Shown: in pieces, positions 1 to 8,789 of the stretch
How the letters are laid out: each line of letters opens with the position of its first letter
Position numbering within the stretch: position 1 is the first letter of the stretch
Source: OMOG01 sp041485845
GTDB taxonomy: Bacteria; Acidobacteriota; Terriglobia; Bryobacterales; Bryobacteraceae
Reading direction: 5' to 3'
Assembly (NCBI GenBank): GCA_041485845.1
Contig: JBGPKH010000029.1
Location: 1-28,596, forward strand
DNA: 28,596 bases
Position numbers and translations under genes: made by a program
The notes under the pieces: model-generated
Seen by the model: the letters and a program-made list of their open reading frames with translations, nothing else
Told to the model about the DNA's origin: nothing
The model's database searches: none

Positions 1-434
1 CGAACGCTCTCGGCACGACCAACAGCGTGCCGTTGTTCGGAGGCGGTCTGCGGCCGATTATCAGCACCTACGAGAATTGGCAGCCCGCGACGAAGGGCGA
101 CCACTTCGACCCCGCGGTGGATCGCACGATTCAAGCGGCCAGTTTCTTCCCCGCGCAGCCGGCCAATACGTTCGGCAATATGACGCGCTACAATCCGAAG
201 TTCCGGGCCTTTCCGAATTACAACGAGAACTTCTCCTTGGCCAAGACGTTCTCCATCCGCGAACGGCTGCGGGCGGATCTCCGCGCCGAGATGTTTAACG
301 CATTCAACCGGGTGCGTTTCGGGCAGGGATCGCTGACGATTCAATCTCAGACGTTCGGCATTCTGAGCCAGACGGCCGGCGATCAGATCAACACGCCGCG
401 TCAGATGCAGCTCGCGTTGAAATTGTATTTTTGA
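1..434 (+). CDS. TonB-dependent receptor, C-terminal end (5' part outside window)
   Basis: The frame is open from the left window edge (first full codon at position 3) to TGA at 432-434, so only the last 143 residues are visible. They look like the final strands of a large outer-membrane beta-barrel: the segment MTRYNPKFRAFPNYNENFSL, the phrase 'LRAEMFNAFNRVRFGQG', and the terminal RQMQLALKLYF ending in an aromatic residue. The same layout closes the complete receptor encoded at 16282-19827 (NATRNNPKLRTPWNFNENVALG, EAFNLLNRVRWGQ, RRMQIGMKLFF), so family membership is well supported inside the window itself. A terminal Phe after alternating hydrophobic residues is the usual signal for outer-membrane barrel insertion. 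The next gene starts 15 nt downstream, suggesting co-transcription with the enolase pair. Its ligand cannot be deduced from this fragment. Confidence 0.85.
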   Translation, partial: NALGTTNSVPLFGGGLRPIISTYENWQPATKGDHFDPAVDRTIQAASFFPAQPANTFGNMTRYNPKFRAFPNYNENFSLAKTFSIRERLRADLRAEMFNAFNRVRFGQGSLTIQSQTFGILSQTAGDQINTPRQMQLALKLYF

Positions 435-448
435 TTTGGAGCGGACCA

Positions 449-1525
449 ATGAATCACACCATTACCCGGCGCAGGGCGCGTTTGAGCGCCGGATTTGCGC
501 CGCAGACCGCGGTAGCAAGACCCGAATCCGGAGAGCACACGATTACAGAACTGAGATGGTTTCCCGTTCGCGAGCCGGTCTCCTTCAATCGATACACGAT
601 CTTGCGTGTGAAGACTCGCTCCGGACTGACCGGATGGGGCGAGTGCGCGCATGCTGCGGAACAGGACGCGAGAGCTTTAGAGAAGGAATGGACTGGCAGA
701 TCGGCCACGCTGTACGCAGCGATTGACCAGTCTTCGCCTCTGGCCGGCGCTCTCGACATGGCTCTGCTCGATATTACCGGCAAGGTGTGCCGCACACCGG
801 TCTTCCGCGTGCTCGGCGGTCCGACGCGACATAAGGTCCGCGCCTTTACCGATGCCAACGTGGCCGCATTCAGTGCGGTCAATATCCCGGCCCCGAAACC
901 GGCGTCCCGCAACCAGGGCAAGGCCTACGAGAACCAGGTGCAGGCGCTGGTGAAGCAATTGCCCGAAGACCGCGACTTCGTGCTCAGCGCTCAGGGCTCG
1001 CTGACCGCCGGTGATGCGGCATCGGTTGCGCGGGCTATCGAGAGTTCCCATCCTCTGTGGTTCGACGAGCCGTGTTCCGTCTCCAACCTCGAAGCCGTGC
1101 GCAAGGTCTCGGGCGAGACGGTGACACCTTTGGGCTTCGGGCGCGGCATCAGCGATCCCGGCGTGTTTTTGGCGCTGTTGCGCGAGGGACTCGTCGACGT
1201 CGTGCGCCCGGACATCGCACACTGGGGGATTAGCGGCGCGCGCCGTATCGCCGTACTCGCGGAGGCCTATTACGTAGCGATCGCTCCCCACCACGACGGT
1301 GGACCGGTCGCCACCGCGGCGGCGCTCCACCTGGCCGCCAGCGTGCCGAATTTCTTCATCCAGCATGTGCCCTTGCCGGACGATCCGAAGGACCGCGAAA
1401 TGCGCGCCGCCATCGTCTCCGGCGGCGTGGAGACACCGCGCGACGGTTTCTTGCAGCTTCCAACCGGTCCCGGACTCGGTATTCAGTTGAATGAATCAGC
1501 CCTGGAGAAATACCATGCAGCGTAG
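449..1525 (+). CDS. Degenerate enolase-superfamily protein (probable pseudoenzyme)
   Basis: The ATG at 449 is chosen because GGAGCGG lies just upstream (438-444) and earlier codons overlap the receptor stop. The product is 358 aa. It has the mandelate racemase/muconate lactonizing fold signatures: a capping domain (YTILRVKTRSGLTGWGECAH), then ALDMALLDITGKVCRTPVFRVLGG, then barrel strands. Compared with its intact neighbour at 1515-2852, the metal-binding positions are altered. The Asp of 'DFH' aligns with Ser180, the following His with Gln182, the first Glu of 'EEP' with Asp206, and the Glu of 'TGE' with Arg232. The usual Lys motif of the second barrel strand is also not visible. The late His (APHHDGGP) remains. 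The reading frame is undamaged, so it is probably expressed but not a normal Mg-dependent dehydratase or racemase. The N-terminus has several Arg (TRRRAR) but no clear hydrophobic segment. It overlaps the next gene by 11 nt, implying coupled translation. Confidence 0.8.
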   Translation: MNHTITRRRARLSAGFAPQTAVARPESGEHTITELRWFPVREPVSFNRYTILRVKTRSGLTGWGECAHAAEQDARALEKEWTGRSATLYAAIDQSSPLAGALDMALLDITGKVCRTPVFRVLGGPTRHKVRAFTDANVAAFSAVNIPAPKPASRNQGKAYENQVQALVKQLPEDRDFVLSAQGSLTAGDAASVARAIESSHPLWFDEPCSVSNLEAVRKVSGETVTPLGFGRGISDPGVFLALLREGLVDVVRPDIAHWGISGARRIAVLAEAYYVAIAPHHDGGPVATAAALHLAASVPNFFIQHVPLPDDPKDREMRAAIVSGGVETPRDGFLQLPTGPGLGIQLNESALEKYHAA

Positions 1526-2852
1526 ATCTTTTCTGGCACTGGGAGGCGCCGGCCTGGCGTTCGCGCAAGGCCGCGGGCAGCGGCGCCCGATCGTGGACTG
1601 CGGTTGTGGATTCGCGCCTCCTCAGGGCGGCCGGGGGCTCGGGCAGGCCACACTCGCCGGCTTCGATCCCCTGCAATCCGGGCTGAAGGTCAGCGGCATG
1701 AAGGTATTCGGCGTTTCGCTGACGCGAACTTCCGACCGGCCGTACGTATTCTGCAAGCTCGAAACGAACCAGGGCCTGGTGGGATGGGGCGAGGGCACCC
1801 TGGAGGGCAAGGCCGGGGCGACCATGGCCTGCATCGAGGACTTCCGCGATTTTGTCATTGGCGCAGATCCGATGCAGGTCGAGCACATCTGGCAGTCGAT
1901 GTACGTGCATAGCTTCTACCGGGCCGGGCCGGTGATGGGCTCGGCGATTTCGGCCATCGACCAGGCGCTGTGGGACATCCGCGGGAAAGCGCTCGGCGTC
2001 CCGGTGTACAAGCTTTTGGGCGGCCCGCTCGATCCGCGTGGTGTTCGCGGTTACTATCACGCTGACGGTGTGCGCACACCTGAAGCGCTGGCAAAGCTGC
2101 GTGAGACCGCCATCCAGCAGGGCGTTTCGTGCTTCAAAACCGGCCTGCCGGCCATTTACGAATGGATCGAGACGCGCAAGAAGATCTCCGCGGCAGTCAA
2201 GTCCATGCAAGTGCTGCGCGAGTCGCTCGGCCCGGACATCGACATCGCAGTGGATTTCCACGCGAAGACCAGCCCCAGTGTCGCCTCGATCCTGGTGAAG
2301 GAGGTCGAGCCGCTAAACCTGCTGTTCATCGAAGAGCCGTGCCCACCTGAAAACGTCCAGGCAATGGCGAAGATCGCGCGGCGCTCGACAACCCCGATCG
2401 CCACCGGAGAGCGGTTGGTGGCCCTCTACGGATGCCGTGAGCTGATCGAGATGGGTGTTGTGGATATTCTCCAGACCGACATCAATCACGTAGGCGGGAT
2501 CACCGGGCTTTGGAAGGTGTCACAAATGGCTGCGGTATCGGGCATCTCCATGGCGCCCCACGCCTGCGAAGGCCCCATCGGCGGTTTGGCCACGCTGCAC
2601 GTGAATGCCGCGATGCCTAACTTCGTCGTGCAGGAAATCTGCGGTCAAATCCAGCCCGGCGCGACGGACAAGATCTGGCAGGAGTGGTTGGGCTTCCCGG
2701 CCATGCGAATGGTGGAAGGACGATTCCCCCTGGCGCAAAAGCCGGGGTTGGGGTTTGAACTGACCGAGGAAAGCCTCGCGAAGTATCCGTTCGCCGGCAC
2801 GCGGCCGATGGCGCGGGTCTTTCACGAAGACGGTTCGGTAGCGGAATGGTAG
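1515..2852 (+). CDS. Enolase-superfamily sugar-acid dehydratase (galactonate dehydratase-like), Tat-type leader
   Basis: The product is 445 aa from ATG 1515, with GGAG at 1504-1507 inside the preceding gene. An earlier in-frame ATG at 1491 would only add residues before the leader. The N-terminus MQRRSFLALGGAGLAFAQG resembles a Tat signal, so export is likely. The mature part is a complete mandelate racemase-type enzyme. It has a capping domain (VFCKLETNQGLVGWGEG), 'AISAIDQALWDIRGKALGVPVYKLLGG', metal ligands at Asp247 (DFH), Glu273 (EEP) and Glu299 (TGE), and catalytic His249 and His349 (PHACEGP). This set matches D-galactonate/D-mannonate/D-gluconate-type dehydratases, which convert an aldonate to a 2-keto-3-deoxy acid. 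The exact substrate cannot be read from sequence. It is translationally coupled to the degenerate paralogue upstream, raising the possibility of a heteromeric pair. Confidence 0.88.
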   Translation: MQRRSFLALGGAGLAFAQGRGQRRPIVDCGCGFAPPQGGRGLGQATLAGFDPLQSGLKVSGMKVFGVSLTRTSDRPYVFCKLETNQGLVGWGEGTLEGKAGATMACIEDFRDFVIGADPMQVEHIWQSMYVHSFYRAGPVMGSAISAIDQALWDIRGKALGVPVYKLLGGPLDPRGVRGYYHADGVRTPEALAKLRETAIQQGVSCFKTGLPAIYEWIETRKKISAAVKSMQVLRESLGPDIDIAVDFHAKTSPSVASILVKEVEPLNLLFIEEPCPPENVQAMAKIARRSTTPIATGERLVALYGCRELIEMGVVDILQTDINHVGGITGLWKVSQMAAVSGISMAPHACEGPIGGLATLHVNAAMPNFVVQEICGQIQPGATDKIWQEWLGFPAMRMVEGRFPLAQKPGLGFELTEESLAKYPFAGTRPMARVFHEDGSVAEW

Positions 2853-2932
2853 CGCTCGTGGGCGGGCTTTCCTGAGCGCGTGATTAGGCGGGCGGGTGTA
2901 TCGCTGATAGGAGTCACTGAAAAGGAGAAGCA

Positions 2933-4612
2933 ATGTCTCAATCCAACGATCGCACGAGAATGAATCGCCGCCGGGCGCTGCTCCTGCCGGCAGCGGGAAT
3001 CGGCGCCGCCCTGGCAATGCCGACCGCCGCGGCCGATGGAACCAAGACCGCCGCACATCAGGGTCCAGGCAATTGCTCGACACCTCGTTCCGCGGGGGCG
3101 AAAACGCAGTACGGGAAAGTCCGCGGGTACATCGATGGCGGCGTCCTCACATTCAAGGGCATACCGTATGGCCAGGATACGAGCGGAGAGAACCGGTGGC
3201 TTCCCGCCAAACCTCCCAAGGCGTGGGACGGCGAATATCCCGCCCTGATCTATGGATCCAACTGCCCGCAGCGTCTGCACGACTACACGGCGATCGAACA
3301 ATCCTTCCTGTATGACTGGGACGACGGCTACATGAGCGAAGACATGCTCAAGCTGAACGTCTGGACGCCCTCTCTGACCGGCAAGCGTCCGGTATTGGTC
3401 TACTTTCATGGCGGCGGTTTTACCTTCGGCTCCGCCTATGAGTTGCCCTCGCAGGAAGGGGCGCAGTTGGCCCGCCAACACGACGCCGTTTCCGTGACCG
3501 TGAATCATCGGCTCAACCTGCTCGGGTTCCTCGATCTATCCGAGATCGGCGGACCTGCGTATGCGGATTCGGTCAACGTGGGAATGACCGACCTAGTTGC
3601 GGCGCTGCGTTGGGTGCATGAGAACATCTCCAATTTCGGCGGCGATCCGGACGCCGTGATGATCTATGGGCAGTCGGGCGGAGGCTCCAAAGTCACCTGT
3701 TTGATGGGCATGCCGCCGGCAGCCGGCCTGTTCCATCGGGCATCGGTGCAGTCCGGCGGAGGCAGCAATCTGCCCGGCGCCGATCAGTCCAGAGAATTGG
3801 CCCGGCAATTGATGAAGGAGTTGGGACTGCAGCCCAACGACCTGGCTTCTCTGCGGAAGATGGAATGGGCCAGACTGAACTCGGCGGGCAATGCCGTCAT
3901 TGCGAAACTGAGTCCGCCGGCGGCAGGCGCGGCGGGTCCGGGCGGGCCTCCGAGCCGCACGCCGCGCGTCGGCTGGTCGCCCACCATCGACGGGCGGATC
4001 GTGACGTTGCGCTCCTTCTATGACGTGGCGCCGGAGATTTCGAAGAATGTGCCCCTGTTGATCGGCAACGTCAGTGAAGAAGGGAATTCGATGAGATCGC
4101 GTCCCTCGGAAACGCAGTGGCACGCCACCCTGGCCAGTATTTGGGGAGAGGCCAAGGCAACGGCCCTGATCGCAGCGATGAAGAAGGCGCACCCGGAGAA
4201 GAGCATTCGCACCCTGTCTTATGGAGTAAACGGCCTGACCTCGCGCAATAACATCCAGCGTATGGTGAAGCTGAAGTACGAGCAGAAAGGAGCCCCAGTC
4301 TATCAGTATTACTTCACATGGCAGTCACCGATGCTGGAGGATGCGGGCGCATGGCACACAGCCGAACTCGCGTTCTGTTTCGACAACACGAAGCGCTGCG
4401 AGCAAGGCACGGGCAACACACCCGAGGCGCAGGCGCTCGCGAAAAAGATGGCCACGGCGTGGGTAAACTTCGCCCGCACCGGCAATCCCAGCCAGCCCGG
4501 ATTAGCCTGGACCCCGAGCGATCCGGTTCGCTGCCAGACGATGGTGTTCGACAATCACTGCCGCATGGTCGACGATCCGGAAGGTGAGGTACGAAGGATC
4601 CTGCTGGCCTGA
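2933..4612 (+). CDS. Exported type-B carboxylesterase (alpha/beta hydrolase)
   Basis: The product is 559 aa. ATG 2933 is preceded by AGGAG at 2923-2927. The N-terminus (MNRRRALLLPAAGIGAALAMPTAAADG) is a Tat-like leader, so it probably works outside the cytoplasm. Type-B carboxylesterase features appear in order: KGIPYG near residue 75, EDMLKLNVW (the EDCLYLNV signature), oxyanion loop HGGGF starting at His159, nucleophile elbow GQSGG with Ser248, acidic residue Glu383 in NVSEEGN, and catalytic His475 in WHTAELAF. The triad is complete and the length is normal for the family. A short Ala/Gly/Pro run (AGAAGPGGPPSRTPR, about residues 330-345) is inserted before the triad acid. Substrates in this family range from simple esters to feruloylated or acetylated compounds; the neighbourhood suggests ester decorations of plant cell walls. 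An 80-nt gap separates it from the enolase pair, so it may have its own promoter or be the last gene of that operon. Confidence 0.88.
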   Translation: MSQSNDRTRMNRRRALLLPAAGIGAALAMPTAAADGTKTAAHQGPGNCSTPRSAGAKTQYGKVRGYIDGGVLTFKGIPYGQDTSGENRWLPAKPPKAWDGEYPALIYGSNCPQRLHDYTAIEQSFLYDWDDGYMSEDMLKLNVWTPSLTGKRPVLVYFHGGGFTFGSAYELPSQEGAQLARQHDAVSVTVNHRLNLLGFLDLSEIGGPAYADSVNVGMTDLVAALRWVHENISNFGGDPDAVMIYGQSGGGSKVTCLMGMPPAAGLFHRASVQSGGGSNLPGADQSRELARQLMKELGLQPNDLASLRKMEWARLNSAGNAVIAKLSPPAAGAAGPGGPPSRTPRVGWSPTIDGRIVTLRSFYDVAPEISKNVPLLIGNVSEEGNSMRSRPSETQWHATLASIWGEAKATALIAAMKKAHPEKSIRTLSYGVNGLTSRNNIQRMVKLKYEQKGAPVYQYYFTWQSPMLEDAGAWHTAELAFCFDNTKRCEQGTGNTPEAQALAKKMATAWVNFARTGNPSQPGLAWTPSDPVRCQTMVFDNHCRMVDDPEGEVRRILLA

Positions 4613-4636
4613 CAGGATCTTACACGGCCCGTCCGG

Positions 4637-4661
4637 TTAACCGTTAGCCAGCACCGTTAAG
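4637..4661 (+). promoter_or_regulatory. Candidate upstream regulatory element (TTAACCG ... GTTAAG)
   Basis: The segment TTAACCGTTAGCC followed by CCGTTAAG lies between the carboxylesterase and the Gfo/Idh gene. A related arrangement occurs at 20146-20182. In both, read away from the downstream catabolic gene, CTTAAC is followed by CGGTTAA, with 12 nt between them here and 23 nt there, a difference of one helical turn. It lies 48 nt upstream of the palindromic element at 4710-4742. The motif is short and AT-rich, so chance is possible and a function is only suggested. Confidence 0.35.
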
Positions 4662-4709
4662 AACCGCCGCCGTGGAGCCTTGTTCTGGGAGTATCCTTAA
4701 GATTCCATT

Positions 4710-4742
4710 AATGTTTGAACGCACGACACCGTGCCAAACCTA
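4710..4742 (+). promoter_or_regulatory. Candidate operator, copy A (AATGTTTG-N17-CAAACCTA)
   Basis: Two inverted arms, GTTTG and CAAAC, flank a 17-nt spacer in the region upstream of the Gfo/Idh-GH43-esterase cluster (start codon 4865). The same architecture with the same spacer length is at 20076-20108. Read on the minus strand, TAGGTTTGGCACGGTGTC differs from that copy by one base in 18, and the similarity continues into the flank (21 of 23). The spacing to the start codon, the intergenic position and the matching orientation relative to the downstream gene all fit a transcription-factor site. The factor is unknown; the malectin regulator at 20217 is the obvious candidate. Confidence 0.65.
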
Positions 4743-4864
4743 GCCTGCACCGAGGTTGCGTGTTAGCGTTGGTTTCGGGAGATAGCCGACTGGCTGTAGA
4801 ACTCCCCCAAACTCCGCCGTCTGCTACAGTTTGGCTGTTGGATCTCAAGGTTAGGAGGCTCGTG

Positions 4865-6436
4865 GTGCAAGATCATCGATTTTCCAGACGCTATTTCTTC
4901 TACGGCACGCTGCTGGCGGGAGCGGTTCCTTCGGGCGGGTTCGGGAGTACGCCTGGTCTCTCAGCAATGGGCTACAAGTCGCCGAACGAAAAGCTCAATA
5001 TCGGGGCCGTCGGACTCGGCGTGCGTGGCCCGGCGATCCTCGTCGGCGCCGCCGCGACCGAGAACATTGTCGCGCTGTGCGATGTGGACGTGGAGCGCTC
5101 CGCCCGCGGCTTCGCGCAATACCCCAAGGCCACAAAGTACAGAGATTATCGCAAGATGTTCGAGACCGAGGGCAAGAACATTGACGCGGTCATGATCGCC
5201 ACTCCCGATCACATGCACACACCGGTGGCGCTGCTCGCCATGCAGCATGGCAAACACGTCTATTGCGAGAAGCCCTTGACGCGAACGGCCTGGGAAGCGC
5301 AGTTGCTGGCAGACGCGGCGGTGAAATACAAAGTGGCGACCCAGATGGGCAACCAGGGATGGAACCACGAGGGCACCAAGACCGCGTGCGAGATCTTCTG
5401 GTCGGGCGAGATCGGCGAGGTCAATGAACTCCATGCCTGGACCGGCGGCATCTATGGAGGCCAGCCCAACATCCCGGCCACCGGACCCGAGGCAACGTCC
5501 GTCCCCTCGACACTCGATTGGGACCTGTGGCTTGGCTGCGCCGAAGCTCGCAAGTTCAATCCACTGATGACGAATCAGTGGCGCGCCTTCATCGACTTCT
5601 CCACCGGCGGATCGCTGGGCGATTGGCTGGTGCACAATCTCGGACCGGCCCACCTGGCACTGCAACTCGATAAGGCCAGCCCGACCAGCGTAGAGTGCGT
5701 TTACGTGGAGGGCAAGAACCAGTGGGTGTGGCCGCTGCGCGCTCACATTGTCTTCGAATTTCCGGCGCGGGGAGGCATGCCACCCGTGACCGTGCATACG
5801 TACCAGAACATGCGCGGCGACTTCCAGGATCCCCAAGGAATGGCCGAAGGCGAGCGCCTCTTCCCGCCGATGAACAATCTGGCCGAGAAGGGCCGTCCGT
5901 TCGTTCAGGGCGGCGACGGCATGATGCTGGTCAGCACCCAACTGACGGCCGATGGTAAGCCCATGGCGCAACAGGGCCGTGGCGGGGCGTTTCCTCCGGG
6001 CGGCGGCCGCGGGCCGGGTGGCCCGGGTGGACGCGGCCTTCCTCCCGGCGTTTCTCAAGATCCCAAAATGCGCGCTCCCGGCAACGGCGCTGTCTTCGTC
6101 GGATCGAAGGGGTACATGGCAACCACCTCCCGCGGCGAAGGCGTCTGGCTGCTGCCGGCATCTCGGTGGGCGGAATACAAACTGCCGCCGCAGTTGCTGC
6201 AGCGCGGCGTCAATCACCAGCAGGACTGGATTCGCTCCTGTAAGGGCGGCGCGCCGGGCGTATCGGACTTCGCGGTCGCGACGAAGTACATCGAGTGGCT
6301 CTCGTTGGGCGCAATCGCGGCCCGTGTCCCCGGAAAGCTGATGTGGGACGCGAACAAGCGGCGTTTCAGCAACAATGAAGAGGCCAACCGATATGTCAAG
6401 CCGTTCCTCCGCAAGGGATGGGAAATGAAGCTGTAG
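4865..6436 (+). CDS. Tat-exported Gfo/Idh/MocA family oxidoreductase
   Basis: The start chosen is GTG 4865, with AGGAGG at 4853-4858 and 6 nt spacing. GTG 4862 is also possible. Longer in-frame starts (for example TTG 4715) would run through the candidate operator. The product is 523 aa. The N-terminus FSRRYFFYGTLLAGAVPSGG is a Tat-type signal. The Rossmann motif GLGVRG (residues 50-55) is followed by ALCDVD, ATPDHMHTPVAL and the family hallmark EKP (135-137), then an oxidoreductase C-terminal domain. Such enzymes act on sugars or sugar derivatives with a bound NAD(P), and export folded via Tat fits cofactor loading inside the cell. Residues about 367-397 form a Gly/Pro/Arg-rich insertion (GRGGAFPPGGGRGPGGPGG) not needed for the fold. 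It is probably the first gene of the cluster running to 11379. The substrate is unknown. Confidence 0.88.
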   Translation: MQDHRFSRRYFFYGTLLAGAVPSGGFGSTPGLSAMGYKSPNEKLNIGAVGLGVRGPAILVGAAATENIVALCDVDVERSARGFAQYPKATKYRDYRKMFETEGKNIDAVMIATPDHMHTPVALLAMQHGKHVYCEKPLTRTAWEAQLLADAAVKYKVATQMGNQGWNHEGTKTACEIFWSGEIGEVNELHAWTGGIYGGQPNIPATGPEATSVPSTLDWDLWLGCAEARKFNPLMTNQWRAFIDFSTGGSLGDWLVHNLGPAHLALQLDKASPTSVECVYVEGKNQWVWPLRAHIVFEFPARGGMPPVTVHTYQNMRGDFQDPQGMAEGERLFPPMNNLAEKGRPFVQGGDGMMLVSTQLTADGKPMAQQGRGGAFPPGGGRGPGGPGGRGLPPGVSQDPKMRAPGNGAVFVGSKGYMATTSRGEGVWLLPASRWAEYKLPPQLLQRGVNHQQDWIRSCKGGAPGVSDFAVATKYIEWLSLGAIAARVPGKLMWDANKRRFSNNEEANRYVKPFLRKGWEMKL

Positions 6437-6522
6437 CACTCAGCTACCGCAGCGGAACGAATGGAGTGCCGGGCACAGCTTGCACCGGAGCACTTGCCGT
6501 AAGGAGAATTACCCAAGATCCT

Positions 6523-8040
6523 ATGAAACAAGCTCTTCTGGTAACCGCTCTCGCCCTGGCTTCGCTGGCGCTGGCGCTAGACGGCCAATTCGGCATCCAC
6601 GACCCCTCCACGGTAATGCAGTGCAACGGCAGATTCTACACCTACGGCACCGGTGGTTCTTCGCTGGTCTCCGATGATGGCTGGAACTGGAAACGCGGCG
6701 GCGCGCTCCCGCGGCGCGGGTTGGCCCCAGACGTCATCCACATCGGGGACCGCTACTACGTGTATGTAGCGGCGAACATCGGGGCGCAGCCCAGAGCCGC
6801 GGTCAATATGATCTGGAACAAGACGCTCGACCCGGATGCCCCCGACTACAAGTGGGAAGAGGGCGGGGTGGTGGCCTCCTCCGACGGGGTCGAAGACTGC
6901 AATGCCATCGATCCGGGCGTCTTTCTGGATCCCAATGACGGCAGGCTGTGGCTGGTCTATGGCTCTTATTTCGGCTATATCCGGCTGGTCGAACTCGATC
7001 CCAAGACGGGTAAGCGGCGCAACCCCAACGACCAGCCCCGCAACCTCGCCATCAACTGCGAAGCGAGCGACATGATTTATCACGATGGCTGGTATTACCT
7101 CCTGGCTACTCACGGCAGTTGCTGCCGCGGCGCCGACTCCGGCTACAACATACGGGTGGGCCGCGCGAAGAAAGTGACCGGCCCCTTCCTCGATAGCGAG
7201 GGCCTCGACATGATCCAAGGCGGCGGCAAGCTGTTCCTGGGCTCCGGCGGCCGCGTAGTTGGTCCCGGCCATTTCGGCCTCCTCGATCTTGGCGACGGCG
7301 TGCAGAAGTTCTCCACGCACTATGAAGCCGACCTGGACAAGGGCGGCGCCAGCGTGCTGGATATCCGCCCGCTGCAGTGGAAAGACGGCTGGCCCGTTGC
7401 CGGCGAGAACTTGAAGGACGGCACCTTCGAGATCGAATCCGTGGGCACGGGTACGGCGCTCGAGCTTGCGGTTGAGGGCATGCCCGTGGGTGGCCGGCGG
7501 GGCAGGGGAGGCAGGGGCGGTGGACCGGGCGCAGGCCCTGGCACCGGAGCGGCGCCGGGAGCAGCACCGGGAGCGGCGCCTGGCGCCGTTGGCGGCGGAC
7601 GCGGAATGTTCGAGGGCCAGGGCGGCGTAATACCGCCGCAAGATGTGGCGCAGGTCTCGAAGAACTGGCCGGAGGGCAACGTCGACGTCCGGATGGCAAA
7701 CTACCTGTGCCAGGCCCAGCAGAAGTGGACGGTAGCGGCCGTACCCAACGCCGGCGGCTACCCCGGCTCGCCGTATTTCAAGATCACGATCGCCGGCACG
7801 GACCGCGCCCTTGCCGCCACCGGGGAGGCTGAATTAGTGGTCCTGCCGACCTTCACGGGAGGGCCCGAACAACTGTGGCGTATGGACCAGCTTGCCGATG
7901 GCACGTGGCGGATCATGCCCAAGCAAGTACCGAACTCCAAAGAAGCGTTCGTACTTTCGGCCATAGGCAGCAGTTTTGCGACGCTGGCGAAGTTCGATCC
8001 CAAGAGCGAGAGGCACCGCTGGCTGTTCAAGACGCCGTGA
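6523..8040 (+). CDS. Exported GH43 arabinanase-like glycosidase with Gly/Pro linker and C-terminal domain
   Basis: The product is 505 aa from ATG 6523, chosen because it opens a clear Sec signal (MKQALLVTALALASLALALDG). An AAGGAG lies upstream at 6501-6506 at a rather long distance. The catalytic five-bladed propeller contains the three GH43 acidic residues: Asp27 (HDPS, base), Asp130 (AIDPGVF, pKa modulator) and Glu180 (NCEASDM, acid). Wording such as SSDGVEDCNAIDPGVFLDPNDGRLWLVYGS and ATHGSCCRGADSGYNI is typical of endo-1,5-alpha-L-arabinanases, so arabinan or arabinose side chains are the likely substrate. Residues about 320-362 are a Gly/Ala/Pro/Arg linker with repeated GAAPGAAPGA. It joins a C-terminal part (about 370-505) containing QLWRMDQLADGTWRI and RHRWLFKT, which resembles a ricin-type beta-trefoil sugar-binding domain. 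That assignment is tentative. It follows the oxidoreductase by 86 nt. Confidence 0.87.
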   Translation: MKQALLVTALALASLALALDGQFGIHDPSTVMQCNGRFYTYGTGGSSLVSDDGWNWKRGGALPRRGLAPDVIHIGDRYYVYVAANIGAQPRAAVNMIWNKTLDPDAPDYKWEEGGVVASSDGVEDCNAIDPGVFLDPNDGRLWLVYGSYFGYIRLVELDPKTGKRRNPNDQPRNLAINCEASDMIYHDGWYYLLATHGSCCRGADSGYNIRVGRAKKVTGPFLDSEGLDMIQGGGKLFLGSGGRVVGPGHFGLLDLGDGVQKFSTHYEADLDKGGASVLDIRPLQWKDGWPVAGENLKDGTFEIESVGTGTALELAVEGMPVGGRRGRGGRGGGPGAGPGTGAAPGAAPGAAPGAVGGGRGMFEGQGGVIPPQDVAQVSKNWPEGNVDVRMANYLCQAQQKWTVAAVPNAGGYPGSPYFKITIAGTDRALAATGEAELVVLPTFTGGPEQLWRMDQLADGTWRIMPKQVPNSKEAFVLSAIGSSFATLAKFDPKSERHRWLFKTP

Positions 8041-8090
8041 ACCTCAATCACCAGATCCGCAGGGAGTACGAAGTACGCGAAGGGTTATCC

Positions 8091-8789
8091 ATGAATTCGC
8101 CAAGTAAACACGACGTACCGGCAGTCGCCGTTTGGGCCGCCTCGGCTCTTCTCGCGGTTGCCGCTGTTTCCCGCGCCGCGGATCAGAGTCCAGCGCCCAC
8201 GTTGACGAGTCCCGCTTCGCCCCAGACAGCGCCCGGCGCAGACGGCTTCATCCCGCGCTGGCTGCTCCTGGAGCCGATCGGCGCCAATGGACTCACCGAC
8301 ACCGTCGTCCAGGCGGCCGTCAAGAAGGAGTACTTCCCGAGCCAGTTCACCGTCGTTCCACACGACGGCGACAAGGTGACCGTCGGCGGCGCGCAACTCG
8401 CCTGGCACGCTGTAGACACGAGAAACTACAACGTCAACCTCTATCACTTCGCCCGCGCGCTGGGCAAGCCGACGTCCGACGTTCTGTTCTGGGCCGTCAC
8501 CGTGGTGAATTGCCCGCGGGAGATACGCGGCGTGCGCCTGGCCATCGGCTCCAACGCCGCTTCGGTGTGGTGGGTCAACGGCCAGGAAGTCATCGGCATT
8601 TACGGTGATCGCCAAACGGTGATCGACGATGGCGTTTCGAAACGCCTGACGCTCAACAAGGGGCCGAACATCGTTCGCGCCGCCATCGTCAATGGCGGCG
8701 GAGCCACGGACTTCTGCGCCCGTCTTCTGGACGCCGCGGATAAACCGCTGAAGGGTTTCACCGTAAGTGTGGGAGACTCAGCGAAGTGA
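8091..8789 (+). CDS. Exported protein of unknown function, galactose-binding-like beta-sandwich
   Basis: The product is 232 aa from ATG 8091, with GAAGGG at 8079-8084. A hydrophobic N-terminal segment (VAVWAASALLAVAAVSRAAD) predicts export. A Ser/Pro/Thr linker follows, then a compact domain opening with GFIPRWLLLEPIGANGLTD. The second half has jelly-roll features: ASVWWVNGQEV (Trp160), VSKRLTLNKGPNIVRAAIVNGG and a closing DFCARLLD. This resembles the galactose-binding-like domains attached to many glycosidases. No catalytic motif is visible. The next gene, a CE7-like esterase, starts inside its stop codon (GTGA overlap), so the two proteins are probably made in fixed proportion and may act as a substrate-binding partner and an enzyme. 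I do not recognise a named family. Confidence 0.8.
   Translation: MNSPSKHDVPAVAVWAASALLAVAAVSRAADQSPAPTLTSPASPQTAPGADGFIPRWLLLEPIGANGLTDTVVQAAVKKEYFPSQFTVVPHDGDKVTVGGAQLAWHAVDTRNYNVNLYHFARALGKPTSDVLFWAVTVVNCPREIRGVRLAIGSNAASVWWVNGQEVIGIYGDRQTVIDDGVSKRLTLNKGPNIVRAAIVNGGGATDFCARLLDAADKPLKGFTVSVGDSAK

Noticed and set aside
4961..6439. Minus-strand open frame of 492 codons opposite the Gfo/Idh gene.
   Set aside because: It mirrors the codon pattern of the real gene, and its translation is rich in Arg/His/Gly without motifs.
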